This document shows positions 61,754-64,000 of a DNA stretch of 64,000 nucleotides, in pieces. How positions within the stretch are numbered: position 1 is the first letter of the stretch; every line of letters begins with the position of its first letter. The notes under the pieces were generated by a model that saw only the letters and a list, made by a program, of their open reading frames with translations, did no database searches and had not been told where the DNA came from. The stretch comes from Robiginitomaculum sp. (lineage in GTDB: Bacteria > Pseudomonadota > Alphaproteobacteria > Caulobacterales > Maricaulaceae). The position numbers and the translations under genes were made by a program. Where the stretch lies: positions 116,540 through 180,539 of the forward strand of contig JAESQN010000045.1 of the NCBI GenBank assembly GCA_016765135.1, read 5' to 3'.

Positions 61754-62716
61754 TTATATATCTTTGAGCATTTTCTCGTTTTGTGCCAAAAGATAATAGA
61801 AAACCACCCGGTTTTTCAGCCGGTCTTTTTTCATTTGCTCACAAACGGCCATAACTTTGGCGTCCAGATCAGCCGCCTCACCTTTGAGACTCAATTTCTT
61901 TTTCAAGAAACCATCACGGACAGTATTGCGTTCTTCTTCGTCCGTACAGGCAACAAATTTACCGTCGCGACTGTTCAAGGCAATACCGCAATAATTGACG
62001 ATTTTACGAACCACATCTTCGTCCGCCTTAGCGTCATATTTCTTAACCGCTTCCCAGTAAGGAACATGCCGGGCTTCACCATCGTCTTTAGCGGCTTTTT
62101 TAGGTGCTGCCTTTTTAGCTGGTGCTTTTTTAGCAGGGGCTTTCTCAGCCGCAGGCTTTGTTTCTTTCTTTGGCGCCGCCTTTTTGGCTACAGGTTTGTC
62201 TGCTTTTTTAGCTACTGGCTTTTTAGCAACAGGTTTCTCGTCTGACTTAACTGGTTTAGCAGCATCAATTGTCACAGAGCCCTTAGCTTTTTCGACAATT
62301 TTTTGGGCACCGGAAGATGCATAGCCAACCGTCAGCTTTACGGCAGCAGATAATTTACCCGTACCGATCAAACGCACACCATCATGGGCGCGGCGGATAA
62401 CTCCGGCGGCAACCAAAGCATTGGCGTCCACGTCTTTTTTCAAATCCAGAACACCTGCCTCAATGGCTTGCTCAAGACGACGCACAGACAGCTCCGCATA
62501 TTTCTTGCGGTTTGGCTTGTTAAACCCGCGCTTTGGCAAACGCATATAAATCGACATTTGGCCGCCTTCAAAACCTTTGATGGCCACACCTGATCGGGAC
62601 TTTTGCCCTTTAACACCACGGCCAGCCGTTTTACCTGTGCCAGAACCAATGCCGCGACCAAGGCGCTTGCGTGCCTTTGTGGAGCCGGGATTATCTCTAA
62701 GTTCATTTAAACGCAT
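61754..62716 (-). CDS. rplO: 50S ribosomal protein L15 with C-terminal DUF2853-like domain
   Basis: A 320-aa protein, about twice normal L15 length. Residues 1-153 are L15 ([17 protein letters not shown] and [17 protein letters not shown]). Residues 154-213 are a Lys/Ala/Pro linker with VAKK and APAKK repeats. Residues 214-320 form an extra domain resembling DUF2853: [42 protein letters not shown] and [10 protein letters not shown]. The frame is continuous, so it is one polypeptide. GGAG supports the second ATG (62716), although the first (62719) is possible. It lies between rpmD and secY. Confidence 0.92.
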   Translation of the reverse strand: MRLNELRDNPGSTKARKRLGRGIGSGTGKTAGRGVKGQKSRSGVAIKGFEGGQMSIYMRLPKRGFNKPNRKKYAELSVRRLEQAIEAGVLDLKKDVDANALVAAGVIRRAHDGVRLIGTGKLSAAVKLTVGYASSGAQKIVEKAKGSVTIDAAKPVKSDEKPVAKKPVAKKADKPVAKKAAPKKETKPAAEKAPAKKAPAKKAAPKKAAKDDGEARHVPYWEAVKKYDAKADEDVVRKIVNYCGIALNSRDGKFVACTDEEERNTVRDGFLKKKLSLKGEAADLDAKVMAVCEQMKKDRLKNRVVFYYLLAQNEKMLKDI

Positions 62717-62743
62717 CATATTCTCCGTATGAATAACTTTAAG

Positions 62744-62932
62744 TTATTCCTCAACTATTGCCACCATATGTGCAACTTTGCGGATCATGCCGCGCACGGA
62801 TGGTGTATCTTCTAATGTTCTCACTTTGCCAATCCGGCCCAAGCCCAAACCTACCAATGTGGCATGTTGGTCCCCGGGACGGCGGGTCGATGACCCGGTC
62901 TGGCGGACTGTAACTGTTTTCTTCTTAGCCAT
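62744..62932 (-). CDS. rpmD: 50S ribosomal protein L30
   Basis: A 62-aa protein with [20 protein letters not shown] and the GLGLGRIGK core, then the C-terminal [14 protein letters not shown]. It lies between rpsE and rplO. Confidence 0.96.
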   Translation of the reverse strand: MAKKKTVTVRQTGSSTRRPGDQHATLVGLGLGRIGKVRTLEDTPSVRGMIRKVAHMVAIVEE

Positions 62933-62965
62933 GTTTTCACTCTTTTATTCTACTAAACGCTCAGC

Positions 62966-63541
62966 TTAACCCTCGGAATTTTCCATCTCGGGGGAGGACG
63001 CACCGTCGCGGCGACGTCCAACAATATCGCCAACTTTCTTGCCGCGTTTAGCCGCAATCATGCGCGGATTTTCCTGTGACAGCAACGCATTAAATGTAGC
63101 GCGAACCATGTTGTAAGGATTAGAACTGCCTGTGGATTTAGCCACAACGTCCTGCATACCCAAACTTTCAAGTACGGCGCGCATGGGGCCGCCGGCAATA
63201 ATGCCAGTACCTGGAGGCGCTGCACGTAAAATCACTTTACCTGCACCGTGACGTCCCTTGCAATCATGGTGCAAAGTGCGGCCTTCACGTAGCGGAATAC
63301 GCACCAGGCTTTTCTTGGCCAGCTCCGTACCCTTGCGGATACATTCAGGAACTTCGCGGGCTTTACCCTTGCCAAAACCAACCTGACCCTTGCCGTCGCC
63401 GACCACAACCAGAGCCGCAAAGCTCATATTACGGCCACCTTTAACGGTTTTGGCGACACGGTTAATGTGCACCAATTTGTCAACAAACTCGTCCTGCTCG
63501 TCGCGGTCGCGCTTGCCTCTTTTGTCATCACGTCTTGCCAT
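62966..63541 (-). CDS. rpsE: 30S ribosomal protein S5
   Basis: A 191-aa protein. The N-terminal double-stranded RNA-like domain has [19 protein letters not shown]; the C-terminal domain has [20 protein letters not shown] and [13 protein letters not shown]. Its loop contributes to decoding accuracy. Ten bases separate it from rplR. Confidence 0.97.
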   Translation of the reverse strand: MARRDDKRGKRDRDEQDEFVDKLVHINRVAKTVKGGRNMSFAALVVVGDGKGQVGFGKGKAREVPECIRKGTELAKKSLVRIPLREGRTLHHDCKGRHGAGKVILRAAPPGTGIIAGGPMRAVLESLGMQDVVAKSTGSSNPYNMVRATFNALLSQENPRMIAAKRGKKVGDIVGRRRDGASSPEMENSEG

Positions 63542-63550
63542 AATGCTTCC

Positions 63551-63907
63551 TTAAAATTTCAAGCCAGCTTCGCGAGCCGCTTCTGCCAGAGCCTTGACCC
63601 GGCCATGATATAAATACCCGCCCCGATCAAAAACTACTTTTTCTACACCGGCCTTTGTGGCCCGCTCACCGATCAATTTACCAATTATGCTGGCCGCAGC
63701 TACGTCCGAACCTTTGGCAAGCTTTGCAGCTTTTTCCAAGGACGATGCAGATGCCAATGTCACACCGTTCAAATCATCAATGATTTGTGCAGATATGTTT
63801 TTCGAACTTCTGAATACGGACAGGCGCGGACGACCAGTTGCGTTTTTCTTGACGCGGCGGCGTACACGCTCGGCGCGGCGTTTCAATTTTTGTTGTGCGT
63901 TTTTCAT
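63551..63907 (-). CDS. rplR: 50S ribosomal protein L18
   Basis: A 118-aa 5S rRNA-binding protein with [20 protein letters not shown] and [25 protein letters not shown] start it at ATG 63907, just after the rplF stop. A longer frame to 63952 would overlap rplF and lacks similarity. Confidence 0.95.
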   Translation of the reverse strand: MKNAQQKLKRRAERVRRRVKKNATGRPRLSVFRSSKNISAQIIDDLNGVTLASASSLEKAAKLAKGSDVAAASIIGKLIGERATKAGVEKVVFDRGGYLYHGRVKALAEAAREAGLKF

Positions 63908-63908
63908 C

Positions 63909-64000
63909 TTACTTCTTCTTACCCTCTTTAGAGCGGACAAATTCGCCGACATAGCGAATACCCTTACCTTTGTAAGGCTCCGGCTTTCTGTAGGAACGGA
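63909..64000 (-). CDS. rplF: 50S ribosomal protein L6, C-terminal end (continues beyond window)
   Basis: The minus strand here reads [18 protein letters not shown] and ends VRSKEGKKK then stop (63909-63911). This is the conserved L6 C-terminus. It is too short to appear as a separate gene, and the rest lies past the window edge. Order rplF-rplR-rpsE is standard. Confidence 0.92.
   Translation of the reverse strand, partial: RSYRKPEPYKGKGIRYVGEFVRSKEGKKK

Overview
The window is chromosomal DNA from an alphaproteobacterium of moderate G+C, probably a marine or aquatic member of the Hyphomonadales/Caulobacterales-like groups (the order is an inference). The class assignment rests on four things: the ribosomal order rplF-rplR-rpsE-rpmD-rplO-secY-adk-rpsM-rpsK-rpoA-rplQ with no rpsD before rpoA; the ubiB-coaBC-dut train; the lptM-lysA pair; and degQ-like and rarA genes beyond rplQ. 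I see no tRNA, rRNA, CRISPR array or prophage. No gene-free stretch exceeds 300 bases.

Layout. 1-9 kb: the end of an outer-membrane barrel, a PLP decarboxylase divergent from an Lrp/AsnC regulator, then a leftward train (MFS carrier, beta-propeller lipoprotein, TonB-dependent receptor, ChaN-like lipoprotein) that looks like one uptake system. 9-14 kb: lysA and lptM, then a large acidic autotransporter-like protein behind a leader that can fold. 14-22 kb: a hydrolase, a LuxR-type regulator, and a lipid-storage block: phasin, phaC, phaZ, phaI/F-type phasin, phaD, fabA, fabB. The PHA synthase is of the Pseudomonas class II kind, with Cys296, Asp452 and His480. 22-34 kb: a HerA-like ATPase, a PadR operon with two membrane proteins, an S41 protease, a DHH phosphoesterase, a DPP-IV-like peptidase, a fatty acid hydroxylase-family protein and an acyltransferase. 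34-39.5 kb: ubiB, coaBC, a small secreted protein, dut, cysteine synthase, and a MoeB/ThiF-like enzyme.

39.5-57 kb: metallo-hydrolase and 2-hydroxyacid dehydrogenase, a SH3-like protein, a RelE/ParE toxin with an RHH antitoxin and a perfect 15-bp palindromic operator, a second PLP decarboxylase, hutU-hutH, an HSL-type hydrolase with substituted catalytic residues, a LuxR-HTH regulator, an outer-membrane protein, rarA, a DegQ-like protease, a UbiE-like methyltransferase and a pentameric ligand-gated ion channel homologue. 57-64 kb: the leftward spc/alpha ribosomal operon, ending at a clear terminator.

Most unusual items: ribosomal protein L15 carries a Lys/Ala/Pro linker and an extra C-terminal domain resembling DUF2853; a Pseudomonas-type mcl-PHA locus sits in an alphaproteobacterium; a 114-nt foldable leader precedes the autotransporter; one inverted-repeat element supplies the Shine-Dalgarno of the gene after it and another supplies the stop codon of the gene before it; and the LuxR gene is preceded by two identical palindromes.

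Family names and comparisons with known proteins come from memory of those families. No database search was run.
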